64,000 nucleotides of DNA from Siphonodentalium dalli (GCA_032622095.1 CP136066.1:59490609-59554608); one strand, 5' to 3'. Shown: positions 9,592-21,911, numbered from the stretch's first letter. Notes: generated by a model not told the origin, from the sequence alone. Numbers and translations: made by a program.

Positions 9592-11395
9592 CTACCTGTA
9601 CTATTATAGACATATCGATGAACTTCACAGCTTTTAATTGTGGCTTGACTTTTGTGTGGTGACATTGGAATCATTTAGAGAACCTGAATTTTTATGTTTT
9701 TACTGGACTTTAGATCTGTTGAAATCTGTACCCTTGTATATAAGACCTCACACTTGTGTAATATATTCAGCAGTTTAAAGGGATTCAAAGCATTCACTGT
9801 GGGTAAATGTGCAAAAAATATAAAAGTCTGTAACAACATCACACCAAGAAGAACATGGAGAAACGGATTATTTACTTTGTTATTAAATTAATTATGATGT
9901 CACTCCAATAACAAAATTTCACATGTTGAAACCATTGTTAAGTAAACAAAATTGTTAGTTATTTTTCAAAAAACATCGCTAATCGCGTAATAGGTTTAAA
10001 CTATTTAAGTCTATATACGATTCCATCACTTCAACCTTTTCCAATGTTTACCATCATGTTTTGATTAATCTTTGGTATTTTATTTGACTAATTGGATTTT
10101 GGTCGGTAATGCCGTAGTAATATTTACACATCAATGGTTTCAATAGTTGAAATCTCCTTATTGGAGAGTTATTTATAAAGAAAATAAATATAAAATCTAT
10201 TTATTATTACATGCACTTGTTGCTGATAAGTGTTTTACAGACTTCGATATTATTTCATATGAACCCACTATGGTGGCCTTGAGACCCTTTCAAGAACAGT
10301 CAATAAAAGTAACATAAATTAATTCAAGCATACATGTAGATACATGAAGATTGGGATGAAATCTGTGCTATATAATTTGGTGTTATGGGTATATTTTTAA
10401 TTTCAAATAAAGTCCTGCATAAATTTAATTATTCTTGTACAAAAGGGGTAATGTGATTGTTACAATCATGTTTGTACTGGTAGGCAATATTAAAATTGCT
10501 TTAAAAATTTAATGGTTAAGAGTTGACATATGGCTACTACATTGACTGAATTTTAACTGCTGAATATGAAAATGTTCATATTATATAATCATGCACTTTG
10601 AGATCTCAGCAGCCAAGGTTTAGCATAATGGGTTATGTTCGGACACTGACTGTTCAATGTTCATCTGATAAATTACCCAAAACCCAGTGTTTTTTTTTCC
10701 TCTTCATTTTCAAGAATTCTTTTGCAAAATATTTGTTTTTAAATCACTCTTTTCAGTGTATCAGCCTTGTTTAATTTCTCAGTTAATCCTGACTATACTG
10801 GATGGTTTCTCCCACTCAGTTATAAAACTATACATGGAATGGTCTATTATTCATTTGGAGGGGTGTTTAGGTAATAAAAGCAGACAGACAGAAAAAAGAT
10901 AATACAAGAGCAGAATTATTCATTATCATTGTGGGAAATGTTCACATAGTAAGTTCAACAAATCAATGGTCATTTGTTGGAACTTATTATCTGACCATTT
11001 CCTATGGGATAATTACTCAAGGAGTATATAGTATAGACAGGGTTAGAAAACATCTCAATACTTAACAAAAACAGATGTTTTTGTATTGATATATCTTCAA
11101 AATTAAATTTGTTTATCAAAAATCTCTCCCAAATGGATATATTTGTTGGCTTGCTGAGTTCTCATGTATATGAAGCTCATCTATGATATTATAAAATCAG
11201 CCCTTGAAATTAGCTACGTCAAAAGGCATTGCCTGTAGAAAAAACCGTAATGGCCAATATAGAATTTCATGCAGTTCTAAAGAAATGCAGCAGAAAAAAA
11301 AGCAATTTCAAGGGCTGATAAAATCCTGATTTCAGTCATGATCAACTGTTGCGGCTATCAATTAACAAAGCAATATATATCTCTGAACATCAGAC
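9592..11395. other. Intron 3, middle part
   Basis: AT-rich, with no supported coding region. 9990-10260 resembles the flanks of P2 copy 1 (600-768 and 1155-1250). 10770-10990 resembles 31200-31400 and 44220-44420 (separate entries). About 11205-11320 contains a short inverted segment around CAATTTCAAGGGCTGAT. Confidence 0.5.
10770..10990 (+). repeat. Dispersed intronic segment, copy 1
   Basis: The core CAGTTATAAAACTATACATGG, then TTATTCATTTGGAGGGGTG, then AGCAGACAGAC, then ATTCATTATCATTGTGGG recurs in the same order near 31210-31400 and 44225-44420. It could be an unrecognised repeat family or a duplicated regulatory segment. No protein is evident. Confidence 0.6.
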
Positions 11396-11995
11396 GATTT
11401 ATTAATTCAACTTATGTAATTTATATCCGACTGGAGATTTATTAATTCAACTTATATTAAACAATTTATTAATTTAACTTATATAATTGTCAAACTTGGA
11501 GTCTAACAATTTATTTATTTAACTTAAATTTAATTTAATATCAAAATGGAGTCAAAAGATTTATTAATTTAACTTATATAATTATCAAACTGCAGTCAAA
11601 CAATTATTAATTCAACTGATAAAGTTATCGAACTGGATTCAAATGATTAATTTATGTACAAATAAATAATACTACTTTATTAATTCAATTGATACATGTA
11701 TAATTATCAAAATGAAGTCAAATGATTTATTAATTTAACTTATATAATTATCAAAACTGCTGTCAAACAATTATAAATTCAACTAATATAATTATCAAAC
11801 TGGATTCAAACTATTAATTAATTCAACTGATATAATTATCAAACTGGAGTCAAATGATTTATTATATTAATTCAACTGATAAAGTTATCGAACTGGATTC
11901 AAATGATTAATTTATGTACAAATAAATAATACTACTTTATTAATTCAACTGATACATGTATAATTATCAAACTGGAGTCAATGATTTATAGTTCA
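11396..11995. repeat. AT-rich ~45-bp tandem repeat
   Basis: About a dozen imperfect units of TTTATTAATTCAACTTATA, then ATTATCAAACTGGAGTCAAA. A longer block containing GATTAATTTATGTACAAATA is itself duplicated (11640-11700 and 11900-11960). Confidence 0.85.
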
Positions 11996-13384
11996 ACTTA
12001 TATTATAGCCTTGAAACTTTTTGGCTGACTAATATTTTCTTTGTTCATTTTCCAAAAAATAATTGGCCACTGACAAGAATAATTTCTCATTTTTTTCTCA
12101 AATAAATATGACAGCGATGTTTATCCTGGGCCATTGATTATCTTCATCCATAAAATGTTAGCTCTGTTAGACCCCCTTTGGAGCCCTCTAGATGGTCCCT
12201 CGTTAATTTAAAAAGTGGACAGACTCTTCCATTGATTGAGTTTATACTGGCATTCTAGCACATGTATTAAAATTACAACATACCCGGTACATGTACTCGT
12301 ATACTTATTAAAAAAATTATAAAAATTTGTTATATATTTAAAAACAATATATTACATTTAAAGTGTTCAAATGCCAATGATTTAATTGATTTAATTTTTA
12401 TTTTGACGTATATTGGGCCTAAAAATCCTAAAAATTGAGCAAAAGATTCAAATGTACAGTAATGCTCACATGGACTATGATAGTCATGGATGACACAAGA
12501 AAGCCAAATTCGCTTATTTCCATTTTGGTCCCTAGCCATATAAATTAGTTACATTAAATTAAAATTAAAAATTAAAATTAAGGAGTTGTGTTTGAACTCT
12601 TGGTCCAGTTTGATTGATCTGAATTTCGTTTGAGTAGATATTTTAGATTGATTAATCAATTACATGACCACGAAGCTTTGATTTTGTTGGAATTGCTTGC
12701 ACTTGACGACTGTTGATCATGACTGATTATCATCACATATAGACGGTATATATTCAATTAACATGGCCCGATAGGAGGTGTGGAAAAGGATGGCGGCAAA
12801 TGACGGAAGTGCATCAGAATATAGATTTTTTTTTAGAAGATTGATTTTAATATGGATGTATGACGCACGACTTGAGCATGATTTACATTTAAACGTCTCT
12901 CTCCGATTTTGTTCTATTAATTTAGTCTGTCAGGCTTTATATATAAGTGAACCGATATGATTGACCAACCTACCCAGGCCTTTTGATTTCCTTCGTTTTC
13001 TCACACCTTTGCAAGGACCACAGTCTCGCCTTCAAGATACTGTCAGAAAAATTATTTTCCTTTTGCTCAAATAAGAAATTGCTGAAGTTTCATATTTATT
13101 TATAATTTTATATCCATTTTCGACAATTAGAGCTATAATTAATGTGTCCCTAAAAATTGTCAAAAGTATCCAAAATTCTTCTTAACGGACACAAAATTCT
13201 ATGTTTTATAAAATAGTCGCTTTCATGCTGACAATATTCACATATTATTTTGTGCACTGGGGTCAAAATTAAAAATCAATAAGTTTCATTAAAATTAGTC
13301 TGGTACCCTGAATAGGCCAAAGAGATAAATAAAGTATATGGTTATGATTTTCCTAACTATCCCCATTTTTTTGGCCATGCATCT
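11996..13384. other. Intron 3, no feature seen
   Basis: AT-rich sequence. The small open frames at 12330-12539 (minus) and 12778-12960 (plus) lack domains and splice-compatible context. Nothing is annotated. Confidence 0.5.
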
Positions 13385-13868
13385 TGAATACACACATGTC
13401 AGCCATCCTTTAGACTGGTCCCCGTACTACCGGGTATATACATGTACACATGTTAGACTGGTCCCTGGACTATATACACATGACTGCCATCCTTTAGACT
13501 TGGTCCCCGGACAATAGACACATGTTAGACTGGTTACCGGACTATGTATACATGACGGCCATACTTTAGACTATAGACAGATGTTTAAACTGGTGCCCCC
13601 CGGACTATACACACACATGACGGCCATCCTTTAGACTTGGTCCCCGGACTATACACACATGACGGCCATCCTTTAGACTTGTCCCCGGATTATACACACA
13701 TGACAGCCATCCTTTATTAGACTTGTTCCCCTCACAAAAGACAAATGTTAAACTTGTCCGTGGACTATACACACTTCAGTCATCCTTTAGACTGGTCCCC
13801 CGGACTATACATGCATGACAGCTTTCCTTGAGACTTGGTCCCCTCGACTATAGACACATCATGCCAGC
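13385..13868. repeat. ~40-bp minisatellite
   Basis: About ten imperfect units of GACGGCCATCCTTTAGACT, then TGGTCCCCGGACTATACACAC. The last unit merges into GCCATCCTTTTCCACACC. Confidence 0.9.
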
Positions 13869-14111
13869 CATCCTTTTCCACACCAGACAGCTGCGACGGA
13901 GATCTGGATGCAGCGTAACAGGTTTGTTGAAGAGACGCGCCGCCTTTCCATCAGTGTTCCATTTTAGTTTAAGTATCAGTAGTATTATTTGCCTAGCACT
14001 ATAAAGTACACCATATACATGTACATACATTTACTACTGGCTTGAATGTAGAGTAGTTTCATATGATCGGAGAGAACTCGTCTTACAATGTTTCAACTAG
14101 TTTGTGGACCT

Positions 14112-14331
14112 TACAGTAATGCCCTAAGTAATCGACTCTTTTAACCACAGCAGAATTATGGGTAACTTTTCAGGATTTAGTCGGAAATATGGCTTTGTTG
14201 CCATTCATCGGAAAGCTCTCCCCGAGAGCTTTCCGATGAATGGCAACAAGCCATATTTCCGACTAAATCCTGAAAAGTTACCAATAATTCTGCTGTGGTT
14301 AAAGGAGTCGATTAATTAGGGCATTACAGTA
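14112..14331. mobile_element. P1 palindromic MITE, near-complete reference copy
   Basis: Reads TACAGTAATGCCCTAAGTAA, then CGACTCTTTTAACCACAGCAG, then ATTTAGTCGGAAATATGGC, then TTGCCATTCATCGGAAAGC, and then the whole arm in reverse complement, ending GGGCATTACAGTA. Arms are about 105 bp with almost no loop, so a transcript would fold into one long hairpin. The likely TA on each side suggests a Tc1/mariner-type target. It has no coding capacity. The flanks share TTGTGGACCTT. Confidence 0.93.
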
Positions 14332-15240
14332 GGTTGTGGACCTTCCATTCCTATAAAGGGACATCTGTAAGCAAGTACATGTAGTTTATGTGTGAAAACC
14401 TCTTACATTTCTGCAACTACTAATAGTTTGTTTGTGAAAATCTCTTACAAAGTTTCCAGGGTTTACGTTAGATGGACAGTGCGTCCCTTTTTGGGTCCCT
14501 TTCCCCAAGGCCCATATAATCCACAGGTAAATCCCCCCCACCTTCAATGAATAATGAATATGTATTGCCTAGAAAACGATCTTATGAAATATTGCATTGT
14601 CGACATAGCCACTCCTTTGATTCTGCCTGTTTACATTGCATGATGTCGTTATTGCTGCATTCTGATTTACATGTCATAGCATAACAATCTTTGGATGAAA
14701 TGGGATTTACCCCCAGCTAAGTCCCAATACCCCAACCCCTAGCGGAAACCCTGATTACAATTATCTCGTGAATTTCTTGGAATATAGTTCAGTAGGCATG
14801 TAGTTCAATTATCTAGCGAACCATCTAAAACATCGTTCAGTAGGCATGTATTGCAATTATCTTGCGAACAATCTTGAACATCGTTAGTAGGCATGTAGTG
14901 GAATTATCTTATGAACTATCTTGAAGATCTGTCTGTTGGCAGTGTGCAATTTTTTTTTTATCTTGCAAACTATCTTGAACATCTGCACATACCGGTACAT
15001 GTATACTGGTATGTAGTTTCATATGAGAGATAACAGGACGATTTCGTGGGCCATACTTTCTCGAAAGACATCGACATTCACGAAGTAGGCCTGTGATTAC
15101 ATGTGGCAAAATATTTAGTGAAAATTTAATTTAGTGTGAACTTTGTGATCGGGAGCGGGTGATTGTTTGCATATATCGCACAGTAATTGTTTTGCTATTA
15201 AAGAAATTCTAGGATGCAGCTACATGTTTGCTACATACTA
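14332..15240. other. Intron 3, distal part with ~60-bp repeats
   Basis: From about 14753 to 14990 a unit of roughly 60 bp with AGTAGGCATGTAGTTCAATTA and TCTTGAACATCG is repeated three to four times. The rest is unannotated. The minus-strand frame 14909-15109 overlaps these repeats and is not a gene. Confidence 0.55.
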
Positions 15241-15478
15241 TACTGCCCTATAAAGTTATTGACCCAGTAACTGGGGTTACATTGTATTTATGCGTTTATA
15301 ACTGCAGTAAAACCATGACTGCTCTGCAGTAAAACCATGACTGCTCTGCAGTAAAACCATGACTGTGACTGCTGTGGCACCGCGATTAAATGTGGTCAAG
15401 AAACCCGGTTATATTCCTTGCTGTATCACGGGGGGGGGACCCAAGTTCAGTGAGTTATTTACTTAGTGCAGTCAGTAC
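15241..15478. mobile_element. F6 element, partial copy 1
   Basis: Starts TACTGCCCTATAAAGTTATTG, then ACCCAGTAACTGGGGTTA, and ends GAGTTATTTACTTAGTGCAG. The middle has three copies of CTGCAGTAAAACCATGACTG. It is a shortened version of the longer F6 copy at 28881. Confidence 0.65.
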
Positions 15479-16959
15479 ATTACATGTATTGGGGGGGGGG
15501 AGTGATTGAGCACCGGATTCTTAAGTCATTCATACTTTGTTTTCAAGCTGACTTTCCAACTTTCCAAGCTGGACATAAAGTGACATATCGTTTAAAACAT
15601 AAACAAATAACTTACCTTTCCACAGAAGTTTCTGTATACTTTTTGAGCACCAGAGAGAAAAGCATCAGCATTTTCTGTCAAACAAGCATCAACCTGAAAT
15701 ACTTGATCATTGGTCTGATATGGTCTGATATTTTCTTCCAACAATTTGATCTGATTACATACATGTACGGTAGATGTTTGGAGATGATGAATTTTTCATG
15801 TTGGATTCCCCTACATGAATCATCTTGATTGAAAATAACATTCTGATCCAATGTCAATATACTATTTTATATAAAAACTTGTATCTTGCTCAGATTTTGC
15901 CCAGTTAACCGCATTAAATGAAAAATATCCAGTTTATGTACATGCAGGATTACTAGTATGTGATATTTTATGACAAAATTGTAAGATATTTGTCCAATAT
16001 GTTCACAATATTTGTAGATGTACATATACGTGTACGTGGATGTTAGCTTTACCTTTGGTTTATATACAGTTGTGACACATTCTCAGTTCGATATAATGGT
16101 GGCACATTACTTGTCACCCAATCTCAGGGTCAAAGTCTGCAATCGCCATGCTGTTGATAACCGGGAACCATCTGAAAGAATCTGTACATTGGTACATTGT
16201 ACTTTTGGTAACTTTAGTAATATAGGAACCATTTATTGCACAGATGAGGGCATGAGGCACGAAATTTTAGTACGCCATAATATTATTCTCTCAGAATTTA
16301 CATACTGCTATGGTATCTGATGTTCACAAGCATTTCTGTCGCCAGGTCCTCATTGTATAGGCCTGTCGCCAGTAAGTTTCATATTTTTATGATTCGTTCT
16401 TGATAGTGATGGAAGTGGGGGGTGTAAGTTGTAACACTATATTGTAACTTTGATAGTCGATATACATGTACATGTAACAAAGTTGCTAATTTGCAATGGA
16501 ATGTACGGTAGTGCTGGTAAACAGCAGCTACATATACATGTAACATTACTGTACTTCATTGAAGCTTTCTGTGTTGACCTGTTTGACCAACAATATTTTC
16601 TTCCAACATTATATGATTACCAGACATAGATTTTTGGAAATGAAGAATTTTTCATGTTGGATTCCCCTACATGAATCATCATGATTGAACATAACATTCT
16701 GATCCAATCTCAAGTTATTACTTTATATCAAACGTGTAACTTGCTCAGGTTTTGCCCAGTACTGCATCAAATGAAAAAAATCTCAGTTTATTCAGGATTA
16801 TGCATGATTTTTTATGGCTAAATCAGGCTAATTAGTAAGATGTAACTGTGGGAGGGGGGGGGGACTGTTAGTTGATGTACATGTTACTGGGGGTTGGGGG
16901 GGGGGTGACTGTTAGTTGATATACATGTAACAGGGGAGGGGTATTACTGTTAGTTGATA

Positions 16960-17152
16960 TACAGTAATGCCCTAAGTAATCGACTCCTTAACCACAGCAG
17001 AATTATGGGTTACTTTTCAGGATTTTGTCTGAAATATGGCTTGTTGCCATTCATCGGAAAGCTCTCGGGGCAACAAGCCATATTTCCGACTTGAATCCTG
17101 AATAGTTACCCATAATTATGCTGTGGTTATGGGGTCGATTACTTAGGGCAAA
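16960..17152. mobile_element. P1 palindromic MITE, copy 4
   Basis: Complete left arm from TACAGTAATGCCCTAAGTAA. The loop is shortened (CTCTCGGGGCAACAAGCC), so part of the right arm is missing. It ends TTACTTAGGGCA without the terminal TTACTGTA. Confidence 0.85.
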
Positions 17153-17608
17153 TTGTACTTCATTGAAGCTTTCTGTGTTGACCTGTTTGACCAACAATAT
17201 TTTCTTCATTATATGATTACCAGACATAGATTTTTGGAAATGAAGAATTTTTCATGTTGGATTCCCCTACATGAATCATCATGATTGAACATAACATTCT
17301 GATCCAATCTCAATTTATTACTTTATATCAAACGTGTAACTTGCTCAGTTTTTGCTCAGTACTGCATGAAATGAAAAAATTCCAGTTTATGCAGGATTTT
17401 TTTATGGCTAAATCAGGCTAATTAGTAAGATGTAAATGTTTGGGGGGGGGGGGTTACTGTTGATGTACATGTAACTGGGAGAGGGGGGTACTATTAGTTG
17501 ATATACATGTAACAGGGGAGGGGTATTACTGTTGGTTGATATAATTAAATCTGACTTGCTATTCAATCAATGAAAAGTTGTGTTGGTAAACATTTGAGCT
17601 AATATTTC

Positions 17609-17998
17609 TTAACCCTTTACCCAACAGAACGGCCCTGTGCCAATGCATTCTCTTATATATGCGAGTCGACCATAGGTCGCCTCGCATATATAAGAGAATG
17701 CATTGGCTTAACACATTAAAAATTATAAAATTGTTAAAGAATGTAAGAAAAAATGGTAAAAAGTGTTAAAAAAAGATTTTTTATAGGCCAATGCATTCTC
17801 TTATATATGCGAGGCGACCTATCGTCGACTCGCATATATAAGAGAATGCATTGGCACAGGGCATAACTGTAACTATCACAATGTGGTCAAGGAGCCGGTT
17901 CCAATGATATCCATATTTGTATGGTTCTATTGAGACAGACCGAAGATATTTTAGGCTGTTGAAGCTTTTTTTGGCCGGTTTGTTGGGTAAAGGGTTAA
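17609..17998. mobile_element. P2 element, copy 3
   Basis: TTAACCCTTTACCCAACAG to GTTGGGTAAAGGGTTAA, same orientation as copies 1 and 2. It lies about 500 bp upstream of zinc-finger exon A. Confidence 0.9.
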
Positions 17999-18499
17999 TC
18001 CATTGTGACCACTTCAGTGGAGTGTTTCATATCACTTTAACAGACATGCTAGTACATGCAGATGTTTGGAGATGATGAATATTTCATGTTGGATTCCCCT
18101 ACATGAATCATCTTGATTGAATATAACATTCTGATCCAACGTCAATTGACAATATATTTGGTAGGGGTCTGGGGGATGCTGTATTTTTTGAGGGATTTGG
18201 GGATGTGGTATTTTGGCTCTGTATTCAACTTTGATTATCGAAGTGTCACTCTTCCTTTAAGTTTACCAGAGGTTTATTCCATTTAGTGAACATTAAGCAT
18301 AGCGATGCCCGTCTTGCATCAGCAATGGAATGGCTGACTAGCGCTAACATATTAGAATTGCTAAGACTTAGTGTTTGGGTTTCTGCGTATATTTGAGATT
18401 TGATTAGATGCCGATATTCTAACCCAGTTCTAAGGCTTAGTATTGTATCCAATTCCCATCTGAGGATCTTGTCGACTGACATTTTCTTCTTCTCTTCAG

Positions 18500-18943
18500 A
18501 GATTGGAAGAAAATCGTCGCTTGGCAACTGACCCTTCAGTATGGATGAATCAGCCCACTATGAATCGGCAATACGAGCGACGTCAAAGTGCCAAATTGCA
18601 CCCATGCCCTGCGTGCAACAAAACGTTTGATCGGTATTTTAATTTCAAGCGACACTACAATACTCACCTAACCGCCAAACCATACAGATGCACAGGATGT
18701 GGGAAACAGTACAGCTCAAAGTTTGCGCTCGAACAGCATTTACTAACCAAACATGCAGCAGGCTCATCGGAGGACACTCCAATCAACACTGACCAAAAAC
18801 ATGCGACAAGCCAAAATAGTGAAATTCTACTTGTAACGAAACATGAGGGAATTTCGTCTGAGATTTCTCCAGTTAACACTGAACAAAATAGTGTGATTCT
18901 AATACCGGACGATTCTGAGGACACCGTGATATCAGAATATTAG
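18500..18943 (+). CDS. Alternative zinc-finger exon A (two C2H2 fingers)
   Basis: Preceded by CTTCTTCTCTTCAG at 18486-18499 and opening in phase 0 as RLEENRRLATDPSVW, so it joins the common part and adds 147 residues. Finger 1 uses C36, C39, H52, H56 (HX3H) and finger 2 uses C64, C67, H80, H85 (HX4H), linked by HLTAKPYRC. Contact positions of finger 1 (R, F, N, R at helix -1, 2, 3, 6) equal those of exon B. The tail is acidic and holds an internal duplication: TKHAAGSSEDTPINTDQ and TKHEGISSEISPVNTEQ. The stop is TAG 18941-18943. A P2 element begins 62 bp later, so the 3' untranslated region probably includes it. There is no in-frame ATG before the first finger suitable for independent translation. 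Confidence 0.92.
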   Translation, partial: RLEENRRLATDPSVWMNQPTMNRQYERRQSAKLHPCPACNKTFDRYFNFKRHYNTHLTAKPYRCTGCGKQYSSKFALEQHLLTKHAAGSSEDTPINTDQKHATSQNSEILLVTKHEGISSEISPVNTEQNSVILIPDDSEDTVISEY

Positions 18944-19005
18944 GCATGAAGTGACAAATACATTGTACATGTACACCTCAATGCCATATATCGGAAACTT
19001 AAGTC

Positions 19006-19360
19006 TTAACCCTTTACCCAACAGAAGGGCCCTGTGCCAATGCATTCTCTTATATATGCGAGTCGACCATAGGTCGCCCCGCATATATAAGAGAATGCAT
19101 TGGCTTAACACATTAAAAATTATAAAATTGTTAAAGAATGTAAGAAATAATGGTAAAAAGTGTTAAAAAAAGTTTTTTTTATGGTCGACTCGCATATATA
19201 AGAGAATGCATTGGCACAGGTCATAACTGTAACTATCACAATGTGGTCAAGGAGCCGGTTCCAATGATATCCATATTTGTATGGTTCTATTGAGACAGAC
19301 CGAAGATATTTTAGGCTGTTGAAGCTTTATTTGGCCGGTTTTTGTTGGGTAAAGGGTTAA
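19006..19360. mobile_element. P2 element, copy 4 (internal deletion)
   Basis: TTAACCCTTTACCCAACAG to GTTGGGTAAAGGGTTAA. The second stem has lost its left half: the poly-T linker runs directly into ATGGTCGACTCGCATATAT. It lies in the presumed 3' region of exon A. Confidence 0.88.
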
Positions 19361-19522
19361 TGTCACAAATATATGTATACCTCAAGTATCATGATATTAT
19401 GACTTTGTTTATGTTTGTGTCCAATTGTCAATATCTCTGAATATTCCCAAATTAACCCTTAAGTGTTCTGATGTTCCATGCCTGGCATTGAAGAAAACCA
19501 GTACTGTAAAACTTTCCTCCTT

Positions 19523-19612
19523 GACCCTTTCGTGATGAGAGCTGCGCTGGTGCTGCATTAAAGATCATATGCCAGTGCATTCTCTTATACATGTATATGT
19601 GAAGATCAATTT
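19523..19612. mobile_element. P3 element, left fragment
   Basis: CCCTTTCGTGATGAGAGCTG, then CGCTGGTGCTGCATTAAAG, then TGCCAGTGCATTCTCTTATA. It breaks off after the first half-stem. Confidence 0.7.
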
Positions 19613-20625
19613 TAAATAAAATTTATATTAATTGATAGAAACATTTTCGGACAGGTGTTCTCAATTGATATTTATTATTTTTTTAAACCCCGAAACTATA
19701 CAAAACTTTCTTGGAAGAGATAGACCATACATCTTTAAGAAAACCAACCATTTTGTCATGTTATTTTAAAAATCATCAATTTTTGTTAGAAAACCAACCA
19801 TTGACATATAAACTGCAAAGTATCTTGACGATTTAAGAATGACTAATACAGCTTAAACATTATGTGCATTCTGGAGTAAGGTAAGGCCCGTGTTAACTAG
19901 CTTGTTTTGGCGTCTCAATATGCATTCTCTTCACAAATTTTGAAAATATTGAGTCTTTGGCTGAAATTACAACTTTTATAACGACTACAAACTGGTGGAT
20001 GGTTATCTGTATGGCCTCCGAATGAGTACTGAGATATCTACCAAATATCTGCTACTGGATATTACATCCTACCATAATTGGGAAAGGGCCCCGGCCCTTG
20101 CTATTGGAAAAGTAGATGCAATGCAAATTTTTAAACAGTTGAACTACGGGAAAATAAAAAAAAATACATTGCCATAACAACTGTTAGTAAAAGATAAAAA
20201 AAAAACAATTTGTTTAGAGATGTGTTCTGTACTAACACATCAAGCCAACCATTTACAATTGTCAAAATTGAAAGTAAATTTTGAGGATCCTTATATTGAA
20301 ATCAATCACCTTGGTAAATTTGGAAATTTAAGACTAAAAAAAAAAGGCATTCCTTCTGCAATGGCGGCAGGAGCCTGTAATCAGCCTCAAGTGCTACCAA
20401 GGATAATCCCTGATACTAATCTTATGACTTCTCAAGACGTCTTTCACTTCACAATGTAGTAGAAGCTTTAATAAATAGGGGGCATATTAATATAAGAAAA
20501 ACTAAAAATTATCGACACTTTAAAGCATACAAAGTTGTAAACAAAATAAGCTTTATTAGTAGAAAATTAAGTTATCGACGCTAAACATGTACTTAGTTAA
20601 CAAGAGGCCTTATCTCTCTCTTCAG

Positions 20626-21273
20626 ACGTTGCATGGAATGTATGCAAAAGTGGAACCAGGAAATGGATCACCAATGACAACATTCAAATGCCCGGACTGC
20701 AGCCGCACGTTTCATAGGCTGTTTAACTACCAGCGACATCGCAACACGCACTTGACTGTAAAACCTTACTCGTGTTCCGTATGTGATAATCAGTTTAGTT
20801 CAAAGTTCACCTTAGAGCGCCACCTAGCTGTTAAGCATTTCATGGGGCAAGTCACCAAATACCTTCCAATGCCTCTATTAACATCCCTCCAGCAGGACGG
20901 AATGATCTCACCGATCACTACCACTTATATGAAAAACTCGTGGAATATAACTGGTAAATCCGAGAAAGGTGATCCGGAGGGTGAGAAATCGGCAGATTAT
21001 GTCGTTGACTTGGATTCGTATTCAAGCGAGAAATCGGGAGGTTATGGCATTGAGAAATCGGGAGGTTACGGCGTTAACCTGGATTCATATTCAGGAACTG
21101 TTCATACTGCATTGGGCATGCACAAATCGCCTGATGAATCTGTTTGCAAAACTATATGTTCTGATATCCAAACAGCGCCACCTAGTGTGTCGTCTAAGGG
21201 TTTGAAAAATGGATGTTCTGATTATATTGTTGATCAATCTGTGACAGATTATATTGTTGATGAATCTGAGTAA
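20626..21273 (+). CDS. Alternative zinc-finger exon B (two C2H2 fingers)
   Basis: Acceptor TCTCTCTCTTCAG ends at 20625. The exon opens in phase 0 as TLHGMYAKVEPGNG and adds 215 residues. Finger 1 uses C22, C25, H38, H42 and finger 2 C50, C53, H66, H71. FHRLFNYQRHRNTHLTVKP closely matches exon A's FDRYFNFKRHYNTHLTAKP, making A and B the clearest recent pair. The long tail has EKSGGYG repeats near residues 137-152 and a DYIVDQS/DYIVDES duplication just before the stop. ATG 20587 lies upstream of the acceptor and is not taken as a start. The stop is TAA 21271-21273. An F4 element begins almost at once, so the 3' end is unclear. Confidence 0.92.
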   Translation, partial: TLHGMYAKVEPGNGSPMTTFKCPDCSRTFHRLFNYQRHRNTHLTVKPYSCSVCDNQFSSKFTLERHLAVKHFMGQVTKYLPMPLLTSLQQDGMISPITTTYMKNSWNITGKSEKGDPEGEKSADYVVDLDSYSSEKSGGYGIEKSGGYGVNLDSYSGTVHTALGMHKSPDESVCKTICSDIQTAPPSVSSKGLKNGCSDYIVDQSVTDYIVDESE

Positions 21274-21280
21274 GTGTAGG

Positions 21281-21693
21281 CAAGGCTGGATATGTGTCGG
21301 ACATTGGCAGAATGAGCTTACCACAGGGTGAATTTAGTGACACTGTCCCACATGCACCATCATACCCGAACTAGCCCTCTGGGAACCTCATTATGCTTAG
21401 GCAGCAACTGCTATTGAAAAACTAGGATCAGATTCAAGTTCCACAGTGGAAGTTGATGTTTACTCATTATTAGGGCCATTAATCACCTCGGTTATGTATT
21501 TTATCTTTTGAAAATTAGGGGATATACCTGTAGAAACTGAACATGAGGGAAAAAGTTTCTAAAACCAATGTTAATTTGAGACTAAAGATACTTCCTTGAA
21601 GATGAGGTCTAAGTAGAATGAGGAATAATGTTACTAAATTCACCCTCTGGGATCTCTTTCTGCAAATGTGAGACATTATATCCATGCTTGAGT
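21281..21693. mobile_element. F4 element, long copy
   Basis: Left hairpin TTGGCAGAATGAGCTTACC, a middle with GATTCAAGTTCCACAGTGG and TAGGGGATATACCTGTAGAAAC, and a decayed right end TTCACCCTCTGGGATCTC, then CATGCTTGAGTG. It lies directly after exon B. Confidence 0.65.
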
Positions 21694-21696
21694 GTG

Positions 21697-21911
21697 CAGT
21701 AATGCTCTAAATAATCGACTCCTTAACCACAGCAGAATTATGGGTAATTTTTCAGGATTTAGTGGGAAACATGGCTTGTTGCCATTCATCGGAAAGCTCT
21801 CGCTGAGAGCTTTCCGATGAATGGCAACAAGCCATATTTCTGACTAAATCCTGAAAAGTTACCCATAATTCTGCTGTGGTTAAGGAGTCGATTATTTAGA
21901 GCATTACTGTA
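21697..21911. mobile_element. P1 palindromic MITE, copy 5
   Basis: Both arms complete, from CAGTAATGCTCTAAATAATC to ATTTAGAGCATTACTGTA. It abuts the F4 copy just upstream. Confidence 0.93.

Larger units (their letters stand above)
15740..18140 (+). repeat. Segmental repeats carrying the ATGTTGGATTCCCCTACATG block
   Basis: The block GAATTTTTCATGTTGGATTC, then CCCTACATGAATCAT recurs at about 15788, 16648, 17248 and 18076. A longer duplication, about 16553-16950 versus 17156-17540, shares ACTTCATTGAAGCTTTCTG, the block itself and G-rich GGGGGGGACTGTTAGTTGA repeats. Between the two copies sits a P1 element. No coding function is seen. Confidence 0.8.
18944..20625. other. Interval between exons A and B
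   Basis: Contains a P2 element (19006), a P3 left half (19523), and AT-rich sequence. Small open frames at 19995-20177 and 20220-20459 show no domain. Just before exon B, CTTATCTCTCTCTTCAG forms a strong acceptor. Confidence 0.6.

Noticed and set aside
20587-20625. ATG at 20587 as start of exon B
   Set aside because: These codons encode the pyrimidine tract and acceptor. The first finger is fully downstream.
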